From: Mycolicibacterium grossiae
Lineage (GTDB): Bacteria; Actinomycetota; Actinomycetes; Mycobacteriales; Mycobacteriaceae
DNA: 64,000 bases
NCBI RefSeq assembly: GCF_008329645.1
Contig: NZ_CP043474.1
Span: forward strand, 3,596,001 to 3,660,000
Direction of reading: 5' to 3'
This document shows positions 32,276 to 40,210 of this stretch, piece by piece. Every line of letters begins with the position of its first letter. Position 1 is the first letter of the stretch. The translations under genes were made by a program, and so were the position numbers. Below the pieces are notes generated by a model. The model saw nothing but the letters and a program-made list of their open reading frames with translations, searched no databases and was not told the DNA's origin.

Positions 32276-33442
32276 ATGAGGGCATTGGTCTGGAACGGCG
32301 TGAACGACCTCGCGGTCGAGACCGTGGACGACCCGAAGATCCTGAACCCGCACGACGTGATCGTCAAGGTCACGCTCACCACGACGTGCGGGTCGGATCT
32401 GCACTTCATCGACGGCTACATCCCCGGCATGCGGGAGGGCGACGTCTTCGGCCACGAGTTCATGGGCGAGGTGGTCGAGGTGGGCGCCGAGGTCGCGTCG
32501 ACCACGGTGGGCACGCGCGTGGTGGTGCCGTCGTTCATCGCCTGCAACCGGTGCTGGTACTGCGATCACGACATGTACTCGCTGTGCGACACCACTAACC
32601 CGAACGCCGAGCTGCAGGTACCCATCCTGGGGTCGGCGACCGGCGGAATCTACGGCTACACCCATGAGTTCGGCGGCTACGCGGGCTCGCACGCCGAGTA
32701 CGTGCGCGTGCCGTTCGGTGACGTGAATTGCTTCGCCGTACCGGACTTCGTCACCGACGAACAGGCGCTGTTCATGTCGGACGCGGTCCCGACCGGGTAC
32801 ATGGGCGCCGACTTCTGCGACATCTCCAGTGGTGACGTCATCGCGGTGTGGGGTGCCGGCGCCGTCGGTCTCATGGCGGCACGCTCCGCGCTGCTCAACG
32901 GCGCCGCCCGCGTCATCTCGATCGACCGCATCCCCGAGCGGCTCGCGCTGGCCGAGCGGCTCGGTGCCGAGACCGTCGACTACTCCGAGGTCGACAGCGT
33001 GCAGGAGGTGCTCCGCGAGGCCAGCGGCGGCCGCGGGCCCGACGCCGTGATCGAGGCGGTGGGGATGGAGGCGCACAGCACCGGGGCGCAGGAGGCGTAC
33101 GACCGCGCCAAGCAGCTGCTGCGCCTGGAAACCGACCGCGCGGCGAGCCTGCGCGAGGCGATCATCGCCTGCCGCAAGGGCGGGATCGTGTCGGTGCTCG
33201 GCGTGTTCGGTGTGATGGACAAGTTCCCGATGGGCGCGATCATGAACAAGGGCCTGACCTTGCGGTCGGCGCAGCAGCACGGCCAGCGCTACGTCGCTCA
33301 GTTCTTCGACTACATCGAGCAGGGTGATCTGGACCCGTCGGTGCTGATCACCCACGACCTCCCGCTCGCCGACGGCGTCCGCGCCTACGACATGTTCAAG
33401 AACAAGACCGACGGGTGCATCCGGGTCGCGTTGCGTCCCTGA
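32276..33442 (+). CDS. Zinc-dependent alcohol dehydrogenase, formaldehyde-dehydrogenase-like
   Basis: 388 residues, ATG preceded by CCGGAGG. Medium-chain dehydrogenase: catalytic zinc ligands Cys in Thr-Thr-Cys-Gly-Ser-Asp and His-Glu in Gly-His-Glu-Phe-Met-Gly; structural zinc Cys cluster Cys-Asn-Arg-Cys-Trp-Tyr-Cys then Cys-Asp-Thr; NAD site Gly-Ala-Gly-Ala-Val-Gly. The insertion near 255-290 and overall length resemble glutathione-independent formaldehyde dehydrogenase-type enzymes. It oxidises an alcohol or aldehyde hydrate with NAD. It is the last gene of the Mn-catalase operon. Confidence 0.92.
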   Translation: MRALVWNGVNDLAVETVDDPKILNPHDVIVKVTLTTTCGSDLHFIDGYIPGMREGDVFGHEFMGEVVEVGAEVASTTVGTRVVVPSFIACNRCWYCDHDMYSLCDTTNPNAELQVPILGSATGGIYGYTHEFGGYAGSHAEYVRVPFGDVNCFAVPDFVTDEQALFMSDAVPTGYMGADFCDISSGDVIAVWGAGAVGLMAARSALLNGAARVISIDRIPERLALAERLGAETVDYSEVDSVQEVLREASGGRGPDAVIEAVGMEAHSTGAQEAYDRAKQLLRLETDRAASLREAIIACRKGGIVSVLGVFGVMDKFPMGAIMNKGLTLRSAQQHGQRYVAQFFDYIEQGDLDPSVLITHDLPLADGVRAYDMFKNKTDGCIRVALRP

Positions 33443-33444
33443 CC

Positions 33445-34053
33445 TCAGCGGGTCGCGCGGCCGCCGCCGTCGCCGACCAGCAGCAGTAGATCGGCGTCCC
33501 AGGCACGGTGGCGCCGCCGGTCCAAGGCGCGACGCACCGCGGTGAGTGCTCCGAGGACGACGGCGAGAGCCACCGACCATGCCGCCACCGCGGCGCCGAA
33601 GGCATCCGCGCCGGCGTCGACGTGGGTGCGGGGCGCCCGGGTGACGTCGTTGCGATCATCGACCCACAGGTGCACGGCCTGGCCGTCGGCGACGGCGTGG
33701 TCGAGTTGGAGCGTGCGCTCCTGCGGGTGTCCCCGATCGGGTCCGGCGGCTGCGGTCCAGCGCACCCGCACCGAGTACAGCGGGGTCGCGTCGCCGAGGA
33801 CCCGCTGCGCGTGGACGGCCACCGCGTCGACCGGATGACGGGTGGCGGCCTCCGCCGCGAAGGTCTCGAGTCGCTCGGCGTAGACGTCGTCGGCGAAGCG
33901 GCCGGCGACGAGGGCGGCGCCGATCAGGACGGCGACCGCGATCAGCACCGCCCAGCCGTGCACGCGATCGACGGGACGGATGAGGGGGTGGCGGCCGAAG
34001 GCGCGGAGGAGCCACCAGCGGTGTGCCAGACGGGCTGCCGGTCCTCGACTCAT
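33445..34053 (-). CDS. Rv1733c-like two-helix membrane protein
   Basis: 202 residues from ATG 34053. Two transmembrane helices (about 32-51 and 150-172) flank a soluble domain of about 95 residues likely outside the membrane. The N-terminus is Arg/Trp-rich. Length, topology and the Pro-Leu-Tyr-Ser-Val-Arg-Val-Arg-Trp segment fit M. tuberculosis Rv1733c, a dormancy-regulon protein of unknown function. No DosR box was recognised upstream; instead a long perfect inverted repeat lies eight bases before the start. Confidence 0.78.
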   Translation of the reverse strand: MSRGPAARLAHRWWLLRAFGRHPLIRPVDRVHGWAVLIAVAVLIGAALVAGRFADDVYAERLETFAAEAATRHPVDAVAVHAQRVLGDATPLYSVRVRWTAAAGPDRGHPQERTLQLDHAVADGQAVHLWVDDRNDVTRAPRTHVDAGADAFGAAVAAWSVALAVVLGALTAVRRALDRRRHRAWDADLLLLVGDGGGRATR

Positions 34054-34060
34054 GCATCGA

Positions 34061-34088
34061 TGGTCGCGCAGGACGGCTCGCGCGACCA
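34061..34088. promoter_or_regulatory. Inverted repeat upstream of the Rv1733c-like gene
   Basis: TGGTCGCGC (34061-34069) and GCGCGACCA (34080-34088), perfect 9-base arms with a 10-base spacer. It could be an operator or a leader hairpin that masks the start. Confidence 0.55.
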
Positions 34089-34548
34089 AACTCGGCGACC
34101 GCGAGATCGGTCACACGTGTTCTGCTTCACCTTCATTCGCGCCGCACGCCCGGTCTGGAGCCATCGATGGGAGACGAAAGGTGCTGTGGCACAGCGTGTG
34201 TTGTGCGGCGAACACCTCCGCCTGGCGGCGTTCGTTGCTCCAGGGGGCGGACCAGCCGTCGTCGCCGACCCGCCACGCGGCCATCGCCCCGCTTCGACGC
34301 GACGACGCGTAGGAGTCCTTGCGAAGCAAACTAGTTAGCCCATTGTCGGCATCGGCTCGCGGCGCTATCCTCGACGGTGACTGTCGAGTCGCTGTGAGTC
34401 GACGCCCGGTCATCCGATGGGTGTGTTGACGTGCGAACGAGCCGGCTGAGGGGTTGGCCCTGTCTGCGCGCCACGGTGGATCGCCACACGCGTGAACTTC
34501 CGTCACTCCCGTCACGAACTTCATCCGCAGCAAACGAAGGAGTCGACG
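34089..34548. other. Intergenic region, about 460 bases
   Basis: No convincing gene. A minus-strand open frame (34533-34111) is unlikely: it has no family features and no start signal. A rightward -10 TATCCT (34366-34371) could serve the secreted protein gene at 34549, which has GAAGGAG upstream. Confidence 0.4.
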
Positions 34549-34806
34549 ATGAAGACGATGGGTGCGTTCATGGCCGGCGCGCTCGCCGCCGGGGGCATCG
34601 CCCTCGCGACGGCCGCACCGGCGGATGCCGGATGTCAGGGTGGGTGGACCCCGTGGGGCGGGGGCACCACGTGCGACGGGCCGATCGCCGGCGACGGGTC
34701 GTTCCAGCGCTGCGTCACGGCCGGCGCAATGGGCTTCGGCGGGACGAACTGCTCGGTGATGAACGTCAACGACCTCGTCGGCCAGGTTCCCTACGTCGGA
34801 CCCTGA
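34549..34806 (+). CDS. Small secreted Cys-rich protein (CDGP-type)
   Basis: 85 residues. Signal peptide: Lys-containing start, hydrophobic core to about residue 20, cleavage after Ala-Pro-Ala-Asp-Ala. The mature 58 residues are Gly-rich with four Cys, including Cys-Asp-Gly-Pro and Gln-Arg-Cys, likely two disulfides. I believe this matches a mycobacterial family named after the Cys-Asp-Gly-Pro motif, of unknown function. ATG 34549 has GAAGGAG seven bases upstream. Secreted outside the membrane. Confidence 0.75.
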   Translation: MKTMGAFMAGALAAGGIALATAAPADAGCQGGWTPWGGGTTCDGPIAGDGSFQRCVTAGAMGFGGTNCSVMNVNDLVGQVPYVGP

Positions 34807-34833
34807 CGTCCGCCGGACGTTCTCCGGGTGCGT

Positions 34834-34862
34834 CGGTTACCGGTTTCGAATGGGGGTAACCG
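34834..34862. promoter_or_regulatory. Inverted repeat before the LLM gene
   Basis: CGGTTACC (34834-34841) and GGTAACCG (34855-34862), perfect 8-base arms, 7 bases before the start codon at 34870. It may be an operator or an RNA hairpin covering the ribosome binding site. Confidence 0.5.
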
Positions 34863-34869
34863 GGCGGTC

Positions 34870-35826
34870 ATGTCGAAGATCGGTTACTTCCTGTCCTGTG
34901 AGCAGTTCGGCCCCAAGGAACTCATCGACCAGGCCAAGCGGGCCGAGGCCGCGGGATTCGACTCCCTGTGGATCTCGGACCACTTCCACCCCTGGAACGA
35001 CGACCAGGGCCAGAGTCCCTTCGTGTGGGGCGTGCTCGGCGCGCTGTCGGAGGTGACGTCGCTGCCCGTCTCGACGGCGGTCACGTGTCCCACCATCCGC
35101 ATTCATCCGGCGATCATCGCGCAGGCCGCGGCGACCGCCGCCGTTCAACTCGACGGACGCTTCGTCCTCGGCGTCGGCAGCGGGGAGGCGCTCAACGAGC
35201 ACATCCTCGGCGATCCCTGGCCCTCGGTCGGCGTGCGCCTCGACATGCTCGAAGAAGCCGTTCACCTGATCCGCAAGCTGCACGAGGGCCGCGAGATCAG
35301 CTTCCACGGCGAGCACTACGAGGTGCAGGAGGCGCGGATCTACACGCTGCCCGACAAGCCCGTGCCGATCTACGTCTCCGGCTTCGGCCCGCAGGCCGCC
35401 GAGCTGGCCGGCCGCATCGGCGACGGCTTCTGCACCAACATGGCCGACGCGGACCTCATCAAGACGTTCCGCGACGCCGGAGGGCAGGGCAAGCCGGTGC
35501 AGGCGGGCACCAAGGTGAGCTGGGACCGCGACGCCGACAAGGGCCTCGAGATCGCCCACCGGCTGTGGGCCAACGAAAGCCTGCCGGGCCAGCTCGCTCA
35601 GACCCTGCCGCGCCCCGGCGACTTCGCCGACGCGATGAGCCTGGTGCCGCCGGAGAAGGTCGCCGAATCGGTGACGTGCGGACCGGACGTCGACGCCCAC
35701 GTTGCGCAGATGCGGCAGTACCTCGACGCCGGCGTCGACGAGGTCTACGTCCAGCAGATCGGTCCGGACCTCGAGGGTTTCTTCGCCAGCTGGGAGAAGG
35801 ACGTCCTGCCGCAGCTCAAGGGCTGA
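34870..35826 (+). CDS. F420-dependent LLM-family oxidoreductase (Fgd/TIGR03557-like)
   Basis: 318 residues from ATG 34870. It is a bacterial-luciferase-like TIM barrel aligning well with F420-dependent glucose-6-phosphate dehydrogenase: Glu-Gln-Phe near residue 10, Ser-Asp-His-Phe-x-Pro-Trp at 36-42, Thr-x-Pro-Thr, and Gly-Val-Gly-Ser-Gly-Glu-Ala-Leu-Asn-Glu near 105-115, which in Fgd contact F420. It is shorter than Fgd1 and diverges in the sugar-phosphate part, so the substrate is uncertain. It converges on and overlaps by 11 bases the monooxygenase gene. Confidence 0.85.
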   Translation: MSKIGYFLSCEQFGPKELIDQAKRAEAAGFDSLWISDHFHPWNDDQGQSPFVWGVLGALSEVTSLPVSTAVTCPTIRIHPAIIAQAAATAAVQLDGRFVLGVGSGEALNEHILGDPWPSVGVRLDMLEEAVHLIRKLHEGREISFHGEHYEVQEARIYTLPDKPVPIYVSGFGPQAAELAGRIGDGFCTNMADADLIKTFRDAGGQGKPVQAGTKVSWDRDADKGLEIAHRLWANESLPGQLAQTLPRPGDFADAMSLVPPEKVAESVTCGPDVDAHVAQMRQYLDAGVDEVYVQQIGPDLEGFFASWEKDVLPQLKG

Positions 35827-37168
35827 CCGGCGCGGCGAGCCCGAGGTGCTCGCGCAGCGTGGTGCCCTCGTAGTCGGCGCGGAAGGCACGACGCTCCTGC
35901 AGCAGCGGCACCACCCGGTCCACGAACGGGTCGAGTCCGTCCGGCGTCACGTGGGGCACCAGGATGAAGCCGTCGCTGGCGTCGTGCTGCACCAGGTGGT
36001 CGATCTCGTCGGCGACCGTCTGCGGTGAGCCGACGAAGTTCTGCCGGCCGGTGACCTCGATGATCAATTCGCGGGTCGTCAGGTTCTCCGCCTCGGCCCG
36101 GGCCCGCCACGCGTTGGCCGTCGCGATCGGATCGCGGTGCATGCGGACGCTGGCGCGCCCGCGGGCGATGGTGTTCTCGCCGACGACCGGATCGACCGTG
36201 GGCAACGGCCCGTCGGGGTCGTGGTCGGACAGGTCGCGGTTCCACAGTTGTTCGAGGAACTTGATGGCCGTGGCGGGGGAGACCTGCGCCAGCCGCACGT
36301 CGTGGGCGATGTCGGCGGCTTCGGCGTCGGTGTCCCCGAGCACGAACGTCGCGGCCGGAAGGATGAGCAGCTCGTCGTGTCGGCGACCGTGCGCTGCCAG
36401 CCGGCCCTTGACGTCGGCGTAGAACGCTTGGCCCTCGGCGAGGGTGCCGTGCCGGGAGAAGATCGCGTCGGCGGCCGACGCGGCGAATTCGCGGCCCCGG
36501 TCGGAGTCGCCGGCCTGGAAGATCACCGGCCGGCCCTGGGGGCTGCGCGGCACCGTGAAGCGCCCACGGATGTCGAAGTGGGCATCGGCGTAGGCGAATT
36601 CGCCCGCACGGGGATCGGAGAGGAACGTCCCGCCGTCCTGGTCCGCCACGACCTCGTCACCGCGCCAGGAGTCGAACAGCGCGTGTGCCGCCGCGAGGAA
36701 GCTCTCGGCGCGTTCGTAACGCTGGTCTTCGGCGAGGAAGCCGCCACGGCGGAAGTTCTCGCCGGTGAAGGCGTCCCACGACGTCACGACGTTCCACGCG
36801 GCGCGACCGTCCGACAGGTGGTCGAGCGAGGCGAATTGCCGCGCCACCTCGTAGGGTTCGTTGAAGGTCGAGTTGATGGTGCCGGTGAGTCCCAGGCGCT
36901 CGGTGACCGCCGCGAGTGCCGCCAGCACCGTGAACGTGTCGGGCCGCCCCACGACGTCGAGGTCGTAGATCAGGCCGTTCTGCTCGCGCAGGCGCAGACC
37001 TTCGGCGAGGAACATGAAGTCGAACTTGCCGCGCTCCGCGGTGCGGGCGAAGCGGACGAACGAGTCGAAGTCGATGTGACTGCCCGACGCGGGATCGCTC
37101 CACACCGTCGTGTTGTTGACGCCCGGGAAGTGCGCTGCCAGGTGAATCTGCTTGCGCGGTCTGGTCAT
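35816..37168 (-). CDS. NtaA/SnaA/DszA-family FMN-dependent monooxygenase
   Basis: 450 residues, typical family length. It begins with the family hallmark Ile-His-Leu-Ala-Ala-His-Phe-Pro-Gly and contains Asn-Val-Val-Thr-Ser-Trp and Gln-Ala-Gly-Asp-Ser-x-Arg-Gly. These enzymes use reduced FMN from a separate reductase to cleave C-S or C-N bonds (sulfones, aminopolycarboxylates). No flavin reductase gene is adjacent. The ATG overlaps the upstream monooxygenase stop (ATGA), so two related monooxygenases are translated together. Confidence 0.88.
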   Translation of the reverse strand: MTRPRKQIHLAAHFPGVNNTTVWSDPASGSHIDFDSFVRFARTAERGKFDFMFLAEGLRLREQNGLIYDLDVVGRPDTFTVLAALAAVTERLGLTGTINSTFNEPYEVARQFASLDHLSDGRAAWNVVTSWDAFTGENFRRGGFLAEDQRYERAESFLAAAHALFDSWRGDEVVADQDGGTFLSDPRAGEFAYADAHFDIRGRFTVPRSPQGRPVIFQAGDSDRGREFAASAADAIFSRHGTLAEGQAFYADVKGRLAAHGRRHDELLILPAATFVLGDTDAEAADIAHDVRLAQVSPATAIKFLEQLWNRDLSDHDPDGPLPTVDPVVGENTIARGRASVRMHRDPIATANAWRARAEAENLTTRELIIEVTGRQNFVGSPQTVADEIDHLVQHDASDGFILVPHVTPDGLDPFVDRVVPLLQERRAFRADYEGTTLREHLGLAAPVSP

Positions 37169-38337
37169 CGGTGATCCTGACTCGAGGCGTAGCGGTTGGC
37201 GGGACGGGACAGTCCCAGGACTGCCCGCAACGTGGATCCGGGATAGGAGGTGCGGTAGACCCCGCGGCGCTGCAGCTCGGGCACCAGGCCGTCGGCGATC
37301 GCGATCAGGTCGTCGGGCAGCGTGGCCGGCCGCAACCGGAACCCGGTGGCCCCGGCGGCGTGCCACTCCTCGAGGAGGTCGGCCAGCCCGGCGGGGGTGC
37401 CGACGAAGGCGTGGGCGTCGCCGGCGGGGCGGCTGCCGGCACGCTCGTCGAGCCGGGCGCGGCGGTCGGCGGCCTCGGCGTCGGTCTCGCCCAGATACAC
37501 CTCCAGATCGGCGAAGACCCGGACCGGGGGGTCACCGGCGGCCCGCCGTGCGGCGACGGCCTCGACGATCGCCGTGACCCCGGCGGCGTCGCGCGGGGTC
37601 ACGAAGCCGACGTCGGCGCTGCGCGCAACGAGGTCGTAGGCGAGGTCGCCGTGTGCCAGTGCCGCGACGACGGGTTGCCCCTGCGGCGGCCGCGGCGTGA
37701 TCGACGGCCCGCGCACGGAGAAGAAGCGCCCCTCGAAGTCGATGTAGTGCACCTTCTCGCGGTCGATGAAGCGACCGGTGGCGACGTCGCGGATCTCGGC
37801 GTCGTCCTCCCAGCTGTCCCACAATCGTCGGACCACCTCGACGTAGTCGGCGGCCTCGTCGAGCAGGTCTGCGCCGGTGAGCCGGGTGACGTCGCGGCGA
37901 CCGAAGTGCCGGGCGGCGTCCTCGGCGGCGGTCACCTGCACCCGCAGGCCGGCGCGACCGCCGCTGACGTAATCGAGCGTGGCGATGGCCTTCGACACGT
38001 GGAAGGGCTCGGTGTGCGTCACGACCGCGGTCGGTAGGAAGCCGATGTGTTGGGTACCCGGCGCCACCCGCGCCGCGATGAGCACCGCGTCGAGGCGTCC
38101 ACGCACCCGGTCGGTTCGGTCGTCGGCGTGCCGCCCGTCGTCGGACTGTAGGGCCAACGCGTCTTCGATGGTGACGAAGTCGGCCAGGGCGCGCTCGGCG
38201 TGCGCGACGAGGTCGGCCCAGTAGCGGGCGGTCAACAGCTCGCGGGGCCGGGCGGACGGCTCCCGCCACGATGCCGGGTGCCACCCGGTGCCGTCCAGGG
38301 CGACGGCGAGGTGCAGGGACTGCTCATCTGAAGACAC
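37165..38337 (-). CDS. LLM-class flavin-dependent monooxygenase
   Basis: 390 residues from GTG 38337. It is a luciferase-like TIM barrel: Thr-Ile-Glu-Asp-Ala-Leu near 55, Leu-Pro-Thr-Ala-Val-Val-Thr-His-Thr-Glu-Pro-Phe near 102-113, Tyr-Val-Ser-Gly-Gly-Arg-Ala. The N-terminus contains Gly-Thr-Gly-Trp-His-Pro-Ala-Ser-Trp-Arg, as in DszA/NtaA relatives. It is coupled to the downstream monooxygenase by a 4-base overlap. Sulfur-source scavenging is the likely theme, but the substrate is unknown. Confidence 0.85.
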   Translation of the reverse strand: MSSDEQSLHLAVALDGTGWHPASWREPSARPRELLTARYWADLVAHAERALADFVTIEDALALQSDDGRHADDRTDRVRGRLDAVLIAARVAPGTQHIGFLPTAVVTHTEPFHVSKAIATLDYVSGGRAGLRVQVTAAEDAARHFGRRDVTRLTGADLLDEAADYVEVVRRLWDSWEDDAEIRDVATGRFIDREKVHYIDFEGRFFSVRGPSITPRPPQGQPVVAALAHGDLAYDLVARSADVGFVTPRDAAGVTAIVEAVAARRAAGDPPVRVFADLEVYLGETDAEAADRRARLDERAGSRPAGDAHAFVGTPAGLADLLEEWHAAGATGFRLRPATLPDDLIAIADGLVPELQRRGVYRTSYPGSTLRAVLGLSRPANRYASSQDHR

Positions 38338-38575
38338 GGTGCTCGCTTTCGTCGTGCGCGATCCTTTCGAGACAACCGTGGTCGGCGCCCGGGTGATTCC
38401 GCGGTCGTCGACCCGGATGTCAGTCCGGGCACGGGCGTGCCGTCGTGACCAGCGCGGGGTGCGTCGGTCGGCCATGCGGGGCGATTCGACTCGTGCCGAC
38501 GCGAAGTGCGGCGGGCTCGATTCACGGCGAGTCGATCTCTTCTCGGCCGTCGCGTCGGTCGCGAGACTCGATCGG

Positions 38576-38875
38576 GTGAGGGCGATCGATGACGGTGCAT
38601 GGCAGACGCCTCGACCTCTGCTCGAGGAGTGGGATTGGCAGTACCGGGGGAGCTGCCGCCGACTGCCGCCGGAGGTGTTCTTCCCGGAGGACTCGGGGCG
38701 GACGGGGTTGCGGGCCCGCGAGGAGCGGGCGAAGGAGATCTGCCGGTCCTGCCCGGTGCTCACCGCGTGCCGCAGCCATGCGCTCGCGGTGCGGGAGACC
38801 CACGGCGTGTGGGGTGCGATGTCGGCGCGCGACCGCGCGAAGTTCCTCCTGACGCACGCCGAAAACGCTTCCTGA
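38576..38875 (+). CDS. WhiB-family iron-sulfur regulator (WhiB3-like)
   Basis: 99 residues from GTG 38576; the frame is open further upstream but WhiB proteins are this size. 4Fe-4S ligands Cys27 and Cys56-x2-Cys59-x5-Cys65, then Gly-Val-Trp-Gly (77-80). Trp-Asp-Trp-Gln before the first Cys and Cys-Arg-Ser-His after the last match WhiB3, a redox and SigA-binding regulator. It is divergent from the monooxygenase pair and followed after 17 bases by a rhodanese gene, linking Fe-S sensing with sulfur handling. Confidence 0.88.
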   Translation: MRAIDDGAWQTPRPLLEEWDWQYRGSCRRLPPEVFFPEDSGRTGLRAREERAKEICRSCPVLTACRSHALAVRETHGVWGAMSARDRAKFLLTHAENAS

Positions 38876-38892
38876 GCGACACGACGAAGGGA

Positions 38893-39456
38893 ATGATCGT
38901 GACCACCATCAGCGCGCCGAAGCTGAGCGAACGGCTGGCCTCGGGGTCGGTCCGCATCGTCGACGTCCGCACGCCGGCCGAGTACGAGACCGCACACATC
39001 GCCGGCTCGCTCAACGTGCCCCTCGACGTGATGCAGGAGCGCACGCGGGACGTGGCCGAACGCGTCGGCGGTGACGCGGTGCTGGTCTGCCGGACGGGTC
39101 AGCGCGCCGAACGGGCCCGCCGCCTGCTGGCCGGTGCCGGCAACGACGGCGGCGTGGTCCTCGACGGCGGCCTCAGCGGCTGGGAGACCGGCGGATTCGA
39201 CGTCGAGCGCGGCCATCGGCGATGGGAACTGGAACGCCAGGTGCGGCTGGTCGCGGGCTCGGTGGTCCTCGGCTCGGTGCTCGGTAGCGTCGCCGTGCCG
39301 AGACTCAAGTGGCTGGCGGCGGCCATCGGGGGCGGACTGACCTTCGCCGCGCTGTCGGACACCTGCGCGATGGCGTCGGCGCTGTCGAGGCTGCCCTACA
39401 ACCGCGGCGCCGACTACGATCCGGAAGCGCTCGTCGCCGCGCTGTCCGCGTCGTGA
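38893..39456 (+). CDS. Membrane-anchored rhodanese (YgaP-like)
   Basis: 187 residues. The rhodanese domain (about 8-110) has active-site Cys66 in Cys-Arg-Thr-Gly-Gln-Arg, which carries a persulfide. The C-terminal part (about 120-182) holds two hydrophobic helices separated by Pro-Arg-Leu-Lys-Trp, the YgaP transmembrane domain. It should act at the inner face of the plasma membrane in sulfane-sulfur transfer. It follows whiB by 17 bases and is likely cotranscribed. Confidence 0.9.
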   Translation: MIVTTISAPKLSERLASGSVRIVDVRTPAEYETAHIAGSLNVPLDVMQERTRDVAERVGGDAVLVCRTGQRAERARRLLAGAGNDGGVVLDGGLSGWETGGFDVERGHRRWELERQVRLVAGSVVLGSVLGSVAVPRLKWLAAAIGGGLTFAALSDTCAMASALSRLPYNRGADYDPEALVAALSAS

Positions 39457-39472
39457 GGCAGCCGTCGCGTCG

Positions 39473-40048
39473 TCATTGCCGCAGAAACGGCCGGTGAACG
39501 AGTTCGGTGATCCGGCCGTCGAGCGTACGGCTCTCGATCAGGTCGAGGTCGGCGTCGGCCGCGCCGCGGAAGATCGGCAGGTCCCCGGTGCGGCCGGTGA
39601 GGACGGGAAACAGGGTGACCTGGATGCGGTCGACGAGTCCGGCGGCCAGCAGTGCCCGGTTCATCGACGGACTGCCGTGCGAGCGCAACGGCACGTCGGA
39701 CTCCTCCTTGAGCCGGGTGACCACCTCGACGGCGTCACCGGCGGCGAGCGTGGCGTCCGGCCAGTCCAGCGGGCCGCGCAGCGTACGCGACACCACGGTG
39801 GCCGGCAGCTGCCGCATCCGGGCGACCCACGGGTCGGCCGTCTCGACGGCGTCCGGCCCGAGCATGGCGGCGAAGTCCCGGTAGGCATTGCCGCCGAACA
39901 CCATTCGCTGATCGTGCTCGTACTGCGCGAGGCGGTGGTCGAGGAATTCGGGGCCGTGCTTGCCCCAGTACCCGCCCCAGTCGCCCGCGCGGTAGCCGCC
40001 GAAGCCGTCGAGGCTACTGAAGACGTCGAAGGTGTAGATGGCGGTCAT
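39473..40048 (-). CDS. Dihydrofolate-reductase-family protein (RibD C-terminal type)
   Basis: 191 residues from ATG 40048, after GGGAGGG. Thr-Phe-Asp-Val-Phe-Ser-Ser-Leu-Asp-Gly-Phe-Gly opening, Phe-Gly-Gly-Asn-Ala-Tyr, and Ser-His-Gly-Ser-Pro-Ser-Met near 130 match the YwjB/YyaP group of DHFR-like reductases. These bind NADPH, but true dihydrofolate reduction is not established for them. Converges on the rhodanese gene with a 16-base gap. Confidence 0.85.
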   Translation of the reverse strand: MTAIYTFDVFSSLDGFGGYRAGDWGGYWGKHGPEFLDHRLAQYEHDQRMVFGGNAYRDFAAMLGPDAVETADPWVARMRQLPATVVSRTLRGPLDWPDATLAAGDAVEVVTRLKEESDVPLRSHGSPSMNRALLAAGLVDRIQVTLFPVLTGRTGDLPIFRGAADADLDLIESRTLDGRITELVHRPFLRQ

Positions 40049-40210
40049 GGACCCTCCCGGGGATGCGTGGTCGTCGCGTTCGATGTGGGGACCGCGGGGA
40101 TGGGCGGAATTCATCGGTGCGGAATGCCGCCGACCACGTTTGTGTTTCTTCGTCAGCGGCAATAGGTGTGCGGCGCGTGCCCTCGCGTCAGCATCCATCG
40201 AAGGACTCCC

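Noticed and set aside
34054..34200. DosR box upstream of the Rv1733c-like gene
   Set aside because: No sequence close to the dormancy-box consensus was found; the inverted repeat there is unrelated.
34111..34533. 140-codon minus-strand frame in the gap before the secreted protein gene
   Set aside because: No recognisable family, no ribosome binding site, mixed composition; noted only as a gap.
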